From positions 62,001 through 126,000 of the forward strand of contig NZ_LT629802.1 in NCBI RefSeq assembly GCF_900106045.1: a stretch of 64,000 nt of DNA, given 5' to 3'. A program made the position numbers and the translations under genes. The notes beneath the pieces are model-generated. The model did not search any database. It saw only the letters and a program-made list of their open reading frames with translations, and was not told the origin of the DNA. The stretch comes from Pseudomonas mucidolens (GTDB lineage Bacteria; Pseudomonadota; Gammaproteobacteria; Pseudomonadales; Pseudomonadaceae). Positions 37,509 to 46,780 of this stretch are shown piece by piece (position 1 is the first letter of the stretch; each line of letters starts with the position of its first letter).

Positions 37509-37946
37509 TTATTTCTTCAAGCCGTAATGCTCATCCAGCATGCCGGGGGCATTGGGCGTCTTGGGCGCGTAGTCCCGAGGCGGTTCCTGATTCTCACGCG
37601 GCGGCGTCAGGCGTTCGCGTGGCGTTTGCACTGCATCGGAATGCAGCGCGGCCAGCAGGCGCTGACGGGTGATGTCGTCGAGGGCCAGACGGTTGGCGCC
37701 CTCGGCGAGATGATCCTGTACTTCCTGATAGCTCTGGGTGAGTTTTTTCACCAGGGTCGCGGTGCTGTTGAAGTGGGTAACAACCTCGTTCTGATAACTG
37801 TCAAAACGTTCCTGAATGTCATCCAACTGACGCTGCGTGCGGTTAGGCGCGGCATTCGGCAGCAGGCGAGCAACCAGGAATCCAATGGCGACACCGGCAA
37901 CCAGGGCAAGAGTCGGCAACAACCAAACTAAGAGCGAGTGTTCCAC
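37509..37946 (-). CDS. zapG: ZapG/YhcB family (DUF1043) envelope-division protein
   Basis: A 145-residue inner-membrane protein. One N-terminal membrane anchor (LLVWLLPTLALVAGVAIGFL) is followed by a coiled-coil cytoplasmic region (RTQRQLDDIQERFDSYQNEV, KKLTQSYQEVQDHLAEGANR), then a proline-rich tail ending in LDEHYGLKK. E. coli YhcB/ZapG links cell division, peptidoglycan synthesis and rod shape. It faces roxR across a bidirectional terminator. The next gene upstream is divergent, so it has its own promoter. Confidence 0.87.
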   Translation of the reverse strand: MEHSLLVWLLPTLALVAGVAIGFLVARLLPNAAPNRTQRQLDDIQERFDSYQNEVVTHFNSTATLVKKLTQSYQEVQDHLAEGANRLALDDITRQRLLAALHSDAVQTPRERLTPPRENQEPPRDYAPKTPNAPGMLDEHYGLKK

Positions 37947-38093
37947 GAGTCCTTCCTCTATAAACGGCTTTGCTTTACGTTAACGGCTCGGACCTGCGCT
38001 GTATACCGCGATTAAGCTCGCAATGATGCCATGCACAGACTTTTAGCTAGACGAGTCGACCCTTTGAGAGGTCACGGAGTTCCTTCCTTGCTA

Positions 38094-38723
38094 ATGCGTG
38101 AAACCCCCGTTTTGATCGATGGCCCGGTAGGCCAACTCGAAGCCCTGTACCTGGATCAGCCCGAGCCGCGTGGCCTGGCGCTGATCTGTCACCCTAACCC
38201 GGTGCAGGGTGGAACCATGCTTAACAAAGTGGTTTCGACCCTGCAACGTACCGCGCGCGATGCCGGTTTGATCACCTTGCGGTTTAATTACCGTGGCGTT
38301 GGCGCCAGTGTCGGTACCCACGACATGGTCAGTGGTGAAGTCGACGATGCGCAAGCGGCCGCGACCTGGTTGCGTGAAAAACACCCGGACTTGCCGATCA
38401 CCCTTCTGGGGTTTTCCTTCGGCGGATTTGTTGCAGCAAGTCTCGGTGGTCGCCTGGAGGCCAAGGGGGAGCAACTCAATCACCTGTTCATGGTGGCGGC
38501 GGCGGTGATGCGTCTGCGCGATACCGACGTGCTTCCTCAAGGTTGCCCGTTGACCCTGATCCAACCCGAAACCGACGAAGTGGTCGACCCGCAGACGGTC
38601 TACGACTGGTCCGCGGCCTTGAATCGCCCCCATGAGCTGCTGAAAGTGGCAGAATGCGGGCACTTTTTTCATGGCAAGCTCACCGATCTCAAGGATCTGG
38701 TGCTGCCACGCCTTTCGAATTGA
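38094..38723 (+). CDS. Alpha/beta hydrolase (YfcA-type serine hydrolase)
   Basis: A 209-residue alpha/beta hydrolase. The nucleophile elbow is GFSFGGFVAAS. The oxyanion region is ICHPNPVQGGTMLNKVV, the acid is in QPETDEVVDP and the histidine is in ECGHFFHGKL. It resembles the small cytosolic hydrolases annotated as alpha/beta fold family in Pseudomonas (PA4440-like). The substrate is unknown. The ATG at 38094 gives the expected N-terminus; an upstream in-frame ATG (38031) would add 21 residues with no homologous look. It ends 24 bp before trpS and may share its transcript. Confidence 0.85.
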   Translation: MRETPVLIDGPVGQLEALYLDQPEPRGLALICHPNPVQGGTMLNKVVSTLQRTARDAGLITLRFNYRGVGASVGTHDMVSGEVDDAQAAATWLREKHPDLPITLLGFSFGGFVAASLGGRLEAKGEQLNHLFMVAAAVMRLRDTDVLPQGCPLTLIQPETDEVVDPQTVYDWSAALNRPHELLKVAECGHFFHGKLTDLKDLVLPRLSN

Positions 38724-38747
38724 TAGCAGTCTGACAAGCGATTACCC

Positions 38748-40103
38748 ATGACGACTCGTACCCGTATCCTCACCGGCATCACTACCACCGGCACGCCGCA
38801 CCTGGGCAACTACGCCGGCGCCATCCGCCCGGCGATCCTCGCCAGCCAGGATGCCAATGCCGATTCGTTCTACTTCCTGGCCGACTATCACGCCCTGATC
38901 AAGTGCGATGACCCGCAGCGCATCCAGCGCTCGCGTATGGAAATCGCCGCCACCTGGCTGGCTGGCGGCCTGGATGTGAACCGGGTGACCTTCTATCGTC
39001 AGTCCGACATCCCGGAAATCCCGGAGCTGACCTGGCTGCTGACCTGTGTGGCGGCCAAGGGCCTGCTTAATCGCGCCCACGCCTACAAGGCGTCAGTGGA
39101 CAAGAACCTGGAAAACGGTGACGACCCGGATGCGGGGATCAGCATGGGCCTGTACAGCTATCCGGTGTTGATGGCGGCGGACATTCTGATGTTCAACGCG
39201 CACAAAGTACCGGTCGGTCGCGACCAGATCCAGCACGTGGAAATGGCCCGGGATATCGGCCAGCGCTTCAACCACCTGTTCGGCAATGGCAAAGAGTTCT
39301 TCACCATGCCCGAAGCGTTGATCGAAGAAAGCGTCGCCACCTTGCCGGGCCTGGATGGCCGCAAGATGTCCAAGAGCTACGACAACACCATCCCGTTGTT
39401 CACCAGTGCCAAGGACATGAAGGACGCTATCTCGCGGATCGTTACCGACTCCCGTGCGCCGGGCGAGGCTAAAGATCCGGACAATTCGCACCTGTTCACG
39501 CTGTACGAAGCGTTTGCCAGCAAGGCCGAGAAACAACAACTGCGCAATGAACTGCTCGACGGCCTGGGGTGGGGTGAGGCGAAGAACCGTCTGTTCCAAT
39601 TGCTCGACGGTCAATTGGGTGAAGCCCGTGAGCGTTATCACCAGTTGATGTCGCGTCCGTCAGACATGGAAGACCTGCTGCTGGTCGGGGCCAGAAAAGC
39701 CCGGGCCGTCGCCGCTCCGTTCCTCCAGGAACTGCGTGAAGCGGTGGGCCTGCGTTCGTTCGTCAACCAGACCAGCGTTGCTGCCAGCAGCAAGAAAAAA
39801 ACCGTGAAAGCGCCACGTTTTGTCAGTTTCCGCGAAGACGACGGCAGCTTCCGTTTCCGTCTGCTGGCCGCCGACGGCGAGCAACTGCTGCTGTCGCGGC
39901 ACTTTGCCGACGGTAAAGCGGCGGGCGCGGTGACCAAGCAATTGCAGTCTGGCCAAGCGCTGGATGTGCGCAGTGAGGCGCTGGGCTTCAGTGTCTGGCT
40001 GGACGGTGCGTGTGTGGCCGATAGCCCGGCATTCGCCGACAGCGCTGCGCGGGATGCCGCCATTGAAGCTTTGCGTGTGGCGCTGACTCCCCTCGAGGAC
40101 TGA
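38748..40103 (+). CDS. trpS: Tryptophanyl-tRNA synthetase with C-terminal extension
   Basis: A 451-residue class I synthetase that charges tRNA-Trp. The HIGH-like motif is GTPHLGNY (15-22) and the KMSKS motif is at 206-210 (GRKMSKSYDN). The catalytic and anticodon regions end near residue 340. A basic linker (SSKKKTVKAP) then leads to about 97 extra residues (FVSFREDDGSFRFRLLAADG and on), which resemble a YegP/DUF1508-type small domain. Typical bacterial TrpS is about 330-340 residues. As far as I recall long forms are usual in Pseudomonas, so this is likely not a fusion unique to this strain. Confidence 0.94.
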   Translation: MTTRTRILTGITTTGTPHLGNYAGAIRPAILASQDANADSFYFLADYHALIKCDDPQRIQRSRMEIAATWLAGGLDVNRVTFYRQSDIPEIPELTWLLTCVAAKGLLNRAHAYKASVDKNLENGDDPDAGISMGLYSYPVLMAADILMFNAHKVPVGRDQIQHVEMARDIGQRFNHLFGNGKEFFTMPEALIEESVATLPGLDGRKMSKSYDNTIPLFTSAKDMKDAISRIVTDSRAPGEAKDPDNSHLFTLYEAFASKAEKQQLRNELLDGLGWGEAKNRLFQLLDGQLGEARERYHQLMSRPSDMEDLLLVGARKARAVAAPFLQELREAVGLRSFVNQTSVAASSKKKTVKAPRFVSFREDDGSFRFRLLAADGEQLLLSRHFADGKAAGAVTKQLQSGQALDVRSEALGFSVWLDGACVADSPAFADSAARDAAIEALRVALTPLED

Positions 40104-40182
40104 CCCGACCAAGGGTTGATTGCCATTATCCGGGGCCGTCGTTACAGTGACGGCCCGTTTTTGTTGCCTTGCTAACGAAATT

Positions 40183-41277
40183 ATGACGCCCCTAGAACGA
40201 TATCAAGCTGATCTGAAACGCCCCGACTTCTTCCATGATGCTGCCCAGGAAACGGCGGTGCGTCATTTGCAGCGCCTGTACGAGGACTTGGTCGCGGCCT
40301 CGCAAAGCAAGCCGGGAATGCTCAGCAAGCTGTTTGGCAAGAAAGACCAGACGCCGGTCAAAGGTCTGTATTTCTGGGGTGGCGTGGGCCGGGGCAAGAC
40401 CTATCTGGTCGACACCTTCTTTGAAGCGCTGCCGTTCAAGGAAAAGTCACGCACGCACTTCCACCGCTTCATGAAGCGCGTTCACGAAGAAATGAAGACC
40501 CTGCACGGCGAGAAGAACCCGCTGACGATCATCGCCAAGCGTTTTGCCCAAGAGGCGCGGGTGATCTGTTTCGATGAGTTCTTCGTTTCCGACATCACCG
40601 ACGCCATGATTCTCGGCACGCTGATGGAAGAATTGTTCAAGAACGGCGTGACCCTCGTCGCCACGTCGAACATCGTGCCGGACGGCCTGTACAAGGATGG
40701 CTTGCAACGCGCGCGTTTCCTGCCGGCGATTGCGCTGATCAAGCAGCACACTGACATCGTCAACGTCGACAGCGGCGTCGATTACCGTCTGCGGCATCTC
40801 GAACAAGCAGAACTGTTCCACTTCCCGCTCGACGAAACGGCGCATGAAAGCCTGCGCAAGAGCTTCCGCGCGCTGACGCCGGAATGTACTCAGGCGGTGG
40901 AAAACGATGTGTTGCTCATCGAGAATCGCGAGATTCGGGCGCTGCGCACCTGTGATGACGTGGCCTGGTTCAACTTTCGCGAACTGTGCGACGGCCCACG
41001 CAGCCAGAACGACTACATCGAACTGGGCAAGATCTTTCATGCGGTGATCTTGAGTGGCGTCGAGCAGATGAGCGTCACCACCGACGACATCGCCCGACGG
41101 TTCATCAACATGGTCGATGAGTTCTATGACCGTAACGTCAAGCTGATCATCTCGGCCGAAGTCGAACTCAAGGACCTCTATACCGGCGGTCGCTTGAACT
41201 TCGAATTCCAGCGCACCTTGAGTCGCTTGCTGGAAATGCAGTCCCACGAATTCCTGTCGCGGGCGCACAAACCCTAA
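40183..41277 (+). CDS. zapE: Cell division ATPase ZapE (AFG1-like)
   Basis: A 364-residue AFG1/ZapE-family P-loop ATPase that destabilises FtsZ polymers in E. coli. Walker A is GGVGRGKT (66-73) and Walker B is VICFDEFFVSDITDAMI. Sensor-like residues are in LVATSNIVPDGLYKDG. The start MTPLERYQADL is the family's normal N-terminus; it is 80 bp after trpS. The 3' end is followed by a REP doublet. Confidence 0.95.
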   Translation: MTPLERYQADLKRPDFFHDAAQETAVRHLQRLYEDLVAASQSKPGMLSKLFGKKDQTPVKGLYFWGGVGRGKTYLVDTFFEALPFKEKSRTHFHRFMKRVHEEMKTLHGEKNPLTIIAKRFAQEARVICFDEFFVSDITDAMILGTLMEELFKNGVTLVATSNIVPDGLYKDGLQRARFLPAIALIKQHTDIVNVDSGVDYRLRHLEQAELFHFPLDETAHESLRKSFRALTPECTQAVENDVLLIENREIRALRTCDDVAWFNFRELCDGPRSQNDYIELGKIFHAVILSGVEQMSVTTDDIARRFINMVDEFYDRNVKLIISAEVELKDLYTGGRLNFEFQRTLSRLLEMQSHEFLSRAHKP

Positions 41278-41283
41278 GCGTTA

Positions 41284-41393
41284 CCCCTTGTAGAAGCGAG
41301 CTTGCTCGCGAAGATCTTCAATAATAACGCGGGGTGTCTGATTCCCCGCGTTGTTCTTGAGTTTTTCGCGAGCAAGCTCGCTCCTACAAGGGG
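41284..41393. repeat. REP doublet (REPIN)
   Basis: Outer ends CCCTTGTAG and CTACAAGGG pair, followed inward by AGCGAGCTTGCTCGCGA and TCGCGAGCAAGCTCGCT. The core has its own hairpin, AACGCGGGGTGTCTGATTCC followed by CCGCGTT. It fills the space between zapE and the GlxA-type gene. Confidence 0.9.
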
Positions 41394-41399
41394 AAAGGC

Positions 41400-42395
41400 T
41401 TATGCGGCTTGCTGGAATTGCTGCCGATACTGGTTCGGCGACAGGTCTGTGTGCTGTCTGAACAGTCGCGCAAAGAAGCTCGCATCGTCGTAACCCACCT
41501 CATAACTGATGGTCTTGATGCTTTTACGGCTGCCGGAAAGCAGGCCCTTGGCTGTCTCGATGCGCAAGCGTTGCAGGTAGTGCAGGGGCTTGTCGCCTGT
41601 AGCGGTCTGGAAGCGGCGCATGAAGTTGCGGATGCTCATGCCGTGTTCCCGTGCCACGTCCTCGAAGCGGAACTTGTCGGCGAAATGCTCTTCGAGCCAG
41701 TGCTGGATTTGCAGGATGATCACGTCCTGGTGCAGTTTCTGCCCGCCAAAGCCGATGCGCCCAGGCGCGTAATTGCGCTGAACTTCGTAAAGAATGTCGC
41801 GGGCCACGGCCTGGGCGATGTTCGCGCCGCAGAAACGTTCGATCAGGTAGATATAGAGGTCGCAGGCCGAGGTGGTGCCGCCGGCGCAATAGAGGTTGTC
41901 AGCGTCGGTCAGGTGCTTGTCCTGGTTGAGCTGGACCTTGGGGAAACGTTCGCTGAAGACGTTGAAGAAACGCCAGTAGGTGGTCGCCTCCTTGCCATTC
42001 AACAGGCCGGCTTCGGCGAGCCAGAAAACACCGGTGGCTTCACCGCATAACACTGCGCCTCGAGCGTGTTGCTCACGCAGCCAGGGCAGGATCTGCGGGT
42101 AGCGTTTGCACAGCGTATCGAAATCGTCCCAGAACGCCGGCAACACGATTATGTCGGCGTTTTCCAGGGCGCCGTCCACCGGCATGATCACATCGCTGAA
42201 GCTGCACACCGGTAGCCCGTCGGGGCTGACCAGGCGGGTTTCAAAGGCTGGCGTGAGGCCCAGGCCTTGCTGTTTGCCGTAGCGCAGGCTGGCCAGGTGG
42301 AAGAAATCCTTGGCTTGCATGAGGGTTGAAGCGAAGACCCGATCAATGGCCAAAATGCTGACGCGCCGCAATGGCGTGGAGATTTGGTTAGACAT
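41400..42395 (-). CDS. GlxA-type AraC-family regulator (DJ-1/PfpI domain)
   Basis: A 331-residue regulator with an N-terminal DJ-1/PfpI-like domain (about 10-190: ADIIVLPAFWDDFDTLC, AVLCGEATGVFWLAEAGLL). The C-terminal AraC helix-turn-helix pair (about 230-325) reads EDVAREHGMSIRNFMRRFQ and TISYEVGYDDASFFARLFR. The amidase-like cysteine region GEATG has no cysteine nucleophile at the elbow, as usual in regulators. These proteins often control amino acid or quaternary-amine catabolism. It is divergent from the acyl-CoA dehydrogenase, as I recall for PA4436/PA4435, so it may regulate it; that is inference. Confidence 0.88.
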   Translation of the reverse strand: MSNQISTPLRRVSILAIDRVFASTLMQAKDFFHLASLRYGKQQGLGLTPAFETRLVSPDGLPVCSFSDVIMPVDGALENADIIVLPAFWDDFDTLCKRYPQILPWLREQHARGAVLCGEATGVFWLAEAGLLNGKEATTYWRFFNVFSERFPKVQLNQDKHLTDADNLYCAGGTTSACDLYIYLIERFCGANIAQAVARDILYEVQRNYAPGRIGFGGQKLHQDVIILQIQHWLEEHFADKFRFEDVAREHGMSIRNFMRRFQTATGDKPLHYLQRLRIETAKGLLSGSRKSIKTISYEVGYDDASFFARLFRQHTDLSPNQYRQQFQQAA

Positions 42396-42540
42396 AATTT
42401 CATTTATTCTTATAGGGGAAAGTGGTCACCAGACGGCTGGATCGTCTTATTTTTTGTCGCATGTGTCCAGTGTCCTGTGACGGCCATGCCGCTTAGGCTC
42501 TGTGATCTTGTTTTTGTCCGACAATCCAGGCAGGTGACCC

Positions 42541-43677
42541 ATGATTCCCAGAACCTTGTTCAGCTCGGAGCACGAGCTTTTCCGCCAAAGCGTGCGCACG
42601 TTCCTCGAAAAAGACGCAGCGCCGTTCCACGGGCAATGGGAAAAACAAGGGCATATTGACCGCGCGCTGTGGAGCAAGGCGGGGGAGGCGGGGATGCTCT
42701 GCTCTCATCTGCCGGAAGAATACGGTGGCCTCGGCGCAGACTTTCTCTACAGCACGGTGGTGATCGAGGAGATCGCTCGTCTGGGGCTGACCGGGATCGG
42801 CTTCTCGCTGCACTCGGACATTGTTGCGCCGTACATCCTGCATTACGGCAGCGAGGCGCTGAAGCACAAGTACCTGCCCAGGCTGGTCTCTGGCGAGATG
42901 GTCACGGCCATCGCCATGACCGAGCCCGGCGCCGGATCTGATTTGCAAGGGGTCAAGACCACGGCCCTGCTGGATGGCGACGAGTATGTGATCAACGGCT
43001 CCAAGACCTTCATCACCAATGGCTTTCTGGCGGATCTGGTGATTGTGGTGGCCAAGACCGATCCCAAGGCCGGCGCCAAGGGCACCAGTCTGTTTCTGGT
43101 CGAGGCCGATACGCCGGGCTTCGACAAAGGCAAGCGCCTGGAGAAGGTCGGGATGAAGGCCCAGGACACCTCCGAACTGTTCTTCCAGGATGTGCGCGTG
43201 CCCAAGGAAAACCTGTTGGGCCAGGCCGGCATGGGTTTCGCTTACCTCATGCAGGAGTTGCCCCAAGAGCGTTTGACGGTGGCGATCGGGGCCCTGGCTT
43301 CGGCGGAAGCGGCCTTGCAATGGACCTTGGACTACACCCGCGAGCGAAAGGCGTTTGGCAAGGCGATTGCCGATTTCCAGAACACTCGCTTCAAGCTGGC
43401 GGAGATAGCCACCGAAGTGCAGATTGGTCGAGTGTTTGTCGACAAGTGTCTGGAGCTGCATCTGCAAGGCAAGCTAGATGTACCCACGGCGGCGATGGCC
43501 AAGTACTGGACCACTGACCTGCAATGCAAGGTGCTGGATGAGTGCGTGCAGTTGCACGGTGGCTACGGTTTCATGTGGGAATACCCGATTGCGCGGGCGT
43601 GGGCGGATGCACGGGTGCAGCGGATTTATGCGGGGACCAACGAGATCATGAAAGAGATTATTGCGCGGGCGCTTTGA
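42541..43677 (+). CDS. Acyl-CoA dehydrogenase
   Basis: A 378-residue FAD-dependent acyl-CoA dehydrogenase. FAD and substrate motifs are IAMTEPGAGSDLQGVKTTA, NGSKTFITNG and LPQERLTVAIGALASAE. The C-terminal signature is CVQLHGGYGFMWEYPIAR, and the catalytic base glutamate of this class is in YAGTNEIMKEIIARAL. The protein is closest in look to the isovaleryl/long-chain-like branch; the chain-length preference is not readable. It stands alone between the GlxA-type regulator and an aldo/keto reductase, so a role in a short catabolic step is likely. Confidence 0.9.
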   Translation: MIPRTLFSSEHELFRQSVRTFLEKDAAPFHGQWEKQGHIDRALWSKAGEAGMLCSHLPEEYGGLGADFLYSTVVIEEIARLGLTGIGFSLHSDIVAPYILHYGSEALKHKYLPRLVSGEMVTAIAMTEPGAGSDLQGVKTTALLDGDEYVINGSKTFITNGFLADLVIVVAKTDPKAGAKGTSLFLVEADTPGFDKGKRLEKVGMKAQDTSELFFQDVRVPKENLLGQAGMGFAYLMQELPQERLTVAIGALASAEAALQWTLDYTRERKAFGKAIADFQNTRFKLAEIATEVQIGRVFVDKCLELHLQGKLDVPTAAMAKYWTTDLQCKVLDECVQLHGGYGFMWEYPIARAWADARVQRIYAGTNEIMKEIIARAL

Positions 43678-43702
43678 GTGCTGCGTGGTTTTTGAGGGCC
43701 CC

Positions 43703-43780
43703 TTCGCGAGCAAGCCCGCTCCCACATTTTTGACGCTGTTCACCAATCAAAATGGGGGGGGCGGGCTTGCTCGCGAAAGC
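43703..43780. repeat. REP doublet (REPIN), right arm altered
   Basis: The left arm TTCGCGAGCAAGCCCGCTCC is intact. The right arm GCGGGCTTGCTCGCGAA is preceded by a run of eight G where TGTGGGA would be expected. It lies between the converging acyl-CoA dehydrogenase and aldo/keto reductase genes. Confidence 0.8.
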
Positions 43781-43794
43781 GGCCTACAGATCAA

Positions 43795-44835
43795 TCAAGG
43801 TGCCGGATTCGGATGAGCCTTCTGAATCGCTTCAATTCCTTCCAGCACTCCTTTCGACAGCTTCAGATCAAAGCTGGCGATGTTGCTGTCGAGTTGCTCC
43901 AGCGTGGTGGCGCCGATGATATTGCTGGTCACGAACGGTCGTTGCGTCACGAACGCCAGGGCCATTTGCGCCGGGTCGAGGCCGTGTTCCCGGGCCAGGG
44001 CGACATAGCGGCTGCACGCCGCTTCTGACTGCGGATTGAAGTAACGGCTGAAGCGGCTGTACAGACTCAAGCGTCCACCCGCTGGGCGCGCGCCCCCTTC
44101 GTACTTGCCACTGAGCATGCCGAACGCCAGCGGCGAGTACGCCAGCAGGCCACACTGTTCGCGAATGGCGATTTCCGCCAGGCCGACCTCAAAGCTGCGG
44201 TTGAGCAGGTTATAGGGATTCTGGATCGACACGGCGCGGGTCCAGCCTCGGGCTTCGGCCAGGGCCAGGAATTTCATGGTGCCCCACGGCGTTTCGTTGG
44301 ACAGGCCGATGTGGCGAATCTTGCCGGCCTTGACCTGTTCGTCCAGGGCTTCGAGGGTTTCCTCCAGTGGTGTCAGGTCTGGCTCGTCCTTGTGCGTGTA
44401 GCTCAGTTGTCCGAAGAAATTGGTGCTGCGTTCCGGCCAGTGCAACTGGTACAGGTCGATCCAGTCGGTCTGCAGGCGCTTGAGGCTGGCGTCCAGGGCG
44501 TCGACGATATGCTTGCGGTTGTGCTTGAGGTGGCCGTCGCGAATATAGTCGATGGTATTGCCGGGGCCCGCGATCTTGCTGGCGAGGACCCAGTCGGCAC
44601 GGTCGCCGCGACTTTTGAAGTAGTTGCCGATATAACGCTCGGTGGTGGCGTAGGTATCCGGCTTGGGCGGTACCGGGTACATTTCGGCGGTGTCGAGGAA
44701 GTTAATGCCTGCGGCTTTGGCCCTTTCAATCTGGGCAAAGGCCTCTGCCTCGCTGTTCTGCTCACCCCAGGTCATGGTTCCGAGACAGATCGCACTTACA
44801 TTCAGATCGGTCCGGCCCAGCTGTCGATAATCCAT
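43795..44835 (-). CDS. Aldo/keto reductase (Tas family)
   Basis: A 346-residue NADPH-dependent aldo/keto reductase barrel of the Tas type. The catalytic tetrad is visible: Asp in FLDTAEMYPV, Tyr in the same segment, Lys in WVLASKI and His in LYQLHWPERS. The cofactor pocket is AYSPLAFGMLSGKY and IIGATTLEQLDSNI. The ATG at 44835 follows GAAGGAGCACCCG, so the first in-frame ATG (44859) is not needed. The physiological substrate is unknown; E. coli Tas suppresses a tyrosine requirement. Confidence 0.92.
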   Translation of the reverse strand: MDYRQLGRTDLNVSAICLGTMTWGEQNSEAEAFAQIERAKAAGINFLDTAEMYPVPPKPDTYATTERYIGNYFKSRGDRADWVLASKIAGPGNTIDYIRDGHLKHNRKHIVDALDASLKRLQTDWIDLYQLHWPERSTNFFGQLSYTHKDEPDLTPLEETLEALDEQVKAGKIRHIGLSNETPWGTMKFLALAEARGWTRAVSIQNPYNLLNRSFEVGLAEIAIREQCGLLAYSPLAFGMLSGKYEGGARPAGGRLSLYSRFSRYFNPQSEAACSRYVALAREHGLDPAQMALAFVTQRPFVTSNIIGATTLEQLDSNIASFDLKLSKGVLEGIEAIQKAHPNPAP

Positions 44836-45083
44836 CGGGTGCTCCTTCGGGGAAAACAATCATAAAAGCAGGTTGAATTTTTTTTCGCAATCTGCATAAT
44901 TGCCCACCTCTTTCTGCAGTGGAAGTGATGCGCCGTCTGCCGAAGAATCTTGCCGTTGAACGGACGCGCCGACCCGAGCCCCCGATAGCGTCTGTATCCG
45001 GCTGCCTTTGACTTGTCAAAGTACGCACTATTCAGTAAGATCCGCCGTCTAATTTACAGGGCGGCCCCTGAGGCTATTAAAGA

Positions 45084-45512
45084 ATGACAACTTTTACTGC
45101 AAAACCAGAAACAGTTCAGCGCGACTGGTTTGTCGTCGACGCCGCTGGTCAGACCCTGGGTCGTCTGGCCACTGAAGTCGCCAGCCGTCTGCGTGGCAAG
45201 CACAAGCCTGAGTACACCCCTCACGTTGATACCGGTGACTACATCGTGATCATCAACGCTGAGCAGGTTCGTGTAACCGGCAACAAAGCCAGCGACAAAA
45301 TGTACTACCGTCACTCCGGTTTCCCAGGCGGTATCAAGTCTTCCAACTTTGAAGGCCTGATTGCCAAGAAGCCTGAGGCCCCGATCGAGATCGCGGTCAA
45401 AGGTATGCTGCCGAAGGGCCCACTGGGTCGCGACATGTATCGCAAGCTGAAAGTCTATGCGGGCGCTGCTCACCCTCATGCTGCTCAGCAGCCCCAAGAA
45501 CTGAAGTTTTAA
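45084..45512 (+). CDS. rplM: 50S ribosomal protein L13
   Basis: A 142-residue L13, an early-assembly protein of the large subunit. Recognisable stretches are [40 protein letters not shown] and [20 protein letters not shown]. The pair rplM-rpsI is conserved in gammaproteobacteria. Codon use is highly biased, as expected for a ribosomal gene. The 250-bp upstream gap holds the promoter region; a TTGACT (45008-45013) is seen but no clean -10 at normal spacing. Confidence 0.98.
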   Translation: MTTFTAKPETVQRDWFVVDAAGQTLGRLATEVASRLRGKHKPEYTPHVDTGDYIVIINAEQVRVTGNKASDKMYYRHSGFPGGIKSSNFEGLIAKKPEAPIEIAVKGMLPKGPLGRDMYRKLKVYAGAAHPHAAQQPQELKF

Positions 45513-45526
45513 CGGAATAGTTCATT

Positions 45527-45919
45527 ATGTCGGCGACTCAAAATTACGGCACTGGCCGTCGCAAAACCGCAACCGCACGCGTTTTCCTGCGTCCGGGCAC
45601 TGGTAACATCTCGATCAACAACCGCTCCCTGGACAACTTCTTCGGTCGCGAAACTGCCCGCATGGTAGTTCGTCAGCCGCTGGAATTGACCGAGACCGTT
45701 GAAAAGTTCGACATCTACGTCACTGTTATCGGTGGCGGTGTAAGTGGTCAGGCTGGCGCAATCCGCCACGGTATCACTCGCGCTCTGATGCAGTACGACG
45801 AAACCCTGCGTGGCGCTCTGCGCAAAGCTGGCTTCGTGACTCGCGATGCTCGTGAAGTTGAACGTAAGAAAGTCGGTCTGCGTAAAGCGCGTAAGCGTCC
45901 GCAGTACTCGAAGCGTTAA
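45527..45919 (+). CDS. rpsI: 30S ribosomal protein S9
   Basis: A 130-residue S9, whose C-terminal tail reaches the ribosomal P site. Motifs are [37 protein letters not shown] and the universal C-terminus [16 protein letters not shown]. It lies 14 bp after rplM and is co-transcribed. A terminator follows. Confidence 0.98.
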
Positions 45920-45939
45920 TTCGCTTTTACGTTCCAGAA

Positions 45940-45975
45940 AACGCCCAGCCCCCTCGCGGAGCTGGGCGTTTTTTA
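45940..45975 (+). terminator. rplM-rpsI terminator
   Basis: AACGCCCAGC-(ccctcgcgga)-GCTGGGCGTT followed by TTTT, 20 bp after the rpsI stop. Confidence 0.92.
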
Positions 45976-46013
45976 TTGCCTGAGATTTATCCAGGTTTTT
46001 TCACTGTGACAAC

Positions 46014-46040
46014 TTGCCACATCTGTAGACGCCCTATACT
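46014..46040 (+). promoter_or_regulatory. Probable petABC promoter
   Basis: TTGCCA (46014-46019) and TATACT (46035-46040) are separated by 15 bp, a little short of ideal. They lie 147 bp upstream of petA in the gap after the rpsI terminator. This would leave a long leader of about 140 bases. Confidence 0.5.
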
Positions 46041-46186
46041 ACAAGGCTTGGAGCTTGGGCTCCGGGTAATTACCTTGTCAGAGGTGGGGCTTTTCATTAC
46101 CATTCGGCAAAATTTTTATAAGTTCAGATTTAATACTTAGTAGACGCCTGATTTAACAGGCCAAAAAGCTGATGGGAGAGGACTGA

Positions 46187-46780
46187 ATGAGCAATGACGG
46201 CGTGAATGCAGGCCGGCGTCGCTTCTTGGTAGCAGCCACATCCGTGGTGGGTGCTGCAGGAGCGGTGGGGGCTGCGGTCCCGTTCGTGGGGTCATGGTTT
46301 CCCAGTGCCAAGGCGAAAGCCGCAGGTGCACCGGTGAAGGTGAATGTCAGCAAGATCGAGCCAGGCCAGCAGATGATTGCTGAGTGGCGCGGCCAGCCAG
46401 TCTTCATCGTTCGTCGTACCGAGGAAATCCTGGGGAATCTGAAGAAGATCGAAGGCCAGTTGTCTGACCCCGAGTCTAAGAATTCCGACCAGCCCGCCTA
46501 CGCCCAAAACGAAGTGCGTTCGATCAAGCCAGAGATTCTGCTGCTGGTCGGTCTCTGCACTCACCTCGGTTGTTCGCCTACCTTCCGCCCGGAAGTGGCG
46601 CCCGTGGACTTGGGCAAGGACTGGGTCGGTGGTTATTTCTGCCCGTGCCACGGCTCTCACTACGACCTCGCTGGTCGCGTCTACAAGTCGCAGCCTGCTC
46701 CCCTGAACCTGCCGGTTCCGCCGCACAACTACGAATCTGACGACGTTATTGTCATTGGTGTCGATAAGGAGAGCGCGTAA
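46187..46780 (+). CDS. petA: Ubiquinol-cytochrome c reductase Rieske iron-sulfur subunit
   Basis: A 197-residue Rieske protein of the bc1 complex. A Tat-type N-terminal anchor (NAGRRRFLVAATSVVGAAGA) holds it in the inner membrane. The 2Fe-2S ligands are in CTHLGC (C124, H126) and CPCHGS (C152, H155), with C129 and C154 as the disulfide pair. It accepts electrons from ubiquinol and passes them to cytochrome c1. The ribosome binding site GGGAGAGGAC precedes the ATG. It overlaps petB by 1 bp (TAATG). Confidence 0.97.
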   Translation: MSNDGVNAGRRRFLVAATSVVGAAGAVGAAVPFVGSWFPSAKAKAAGAPVKVNVSKIEPGQQMIAEWRGQPVFIVRRTEEILGNLKKIEGQLSDPESKNSDQPAYAQNEVRSIKPEILLLVGLCTHLGCSPTFRPEVAPVDLGKDWVGGYFCPCHGSHYDLAGRVYKSQPAPLNLPVPPHNYESDDVIVIGVDKESA

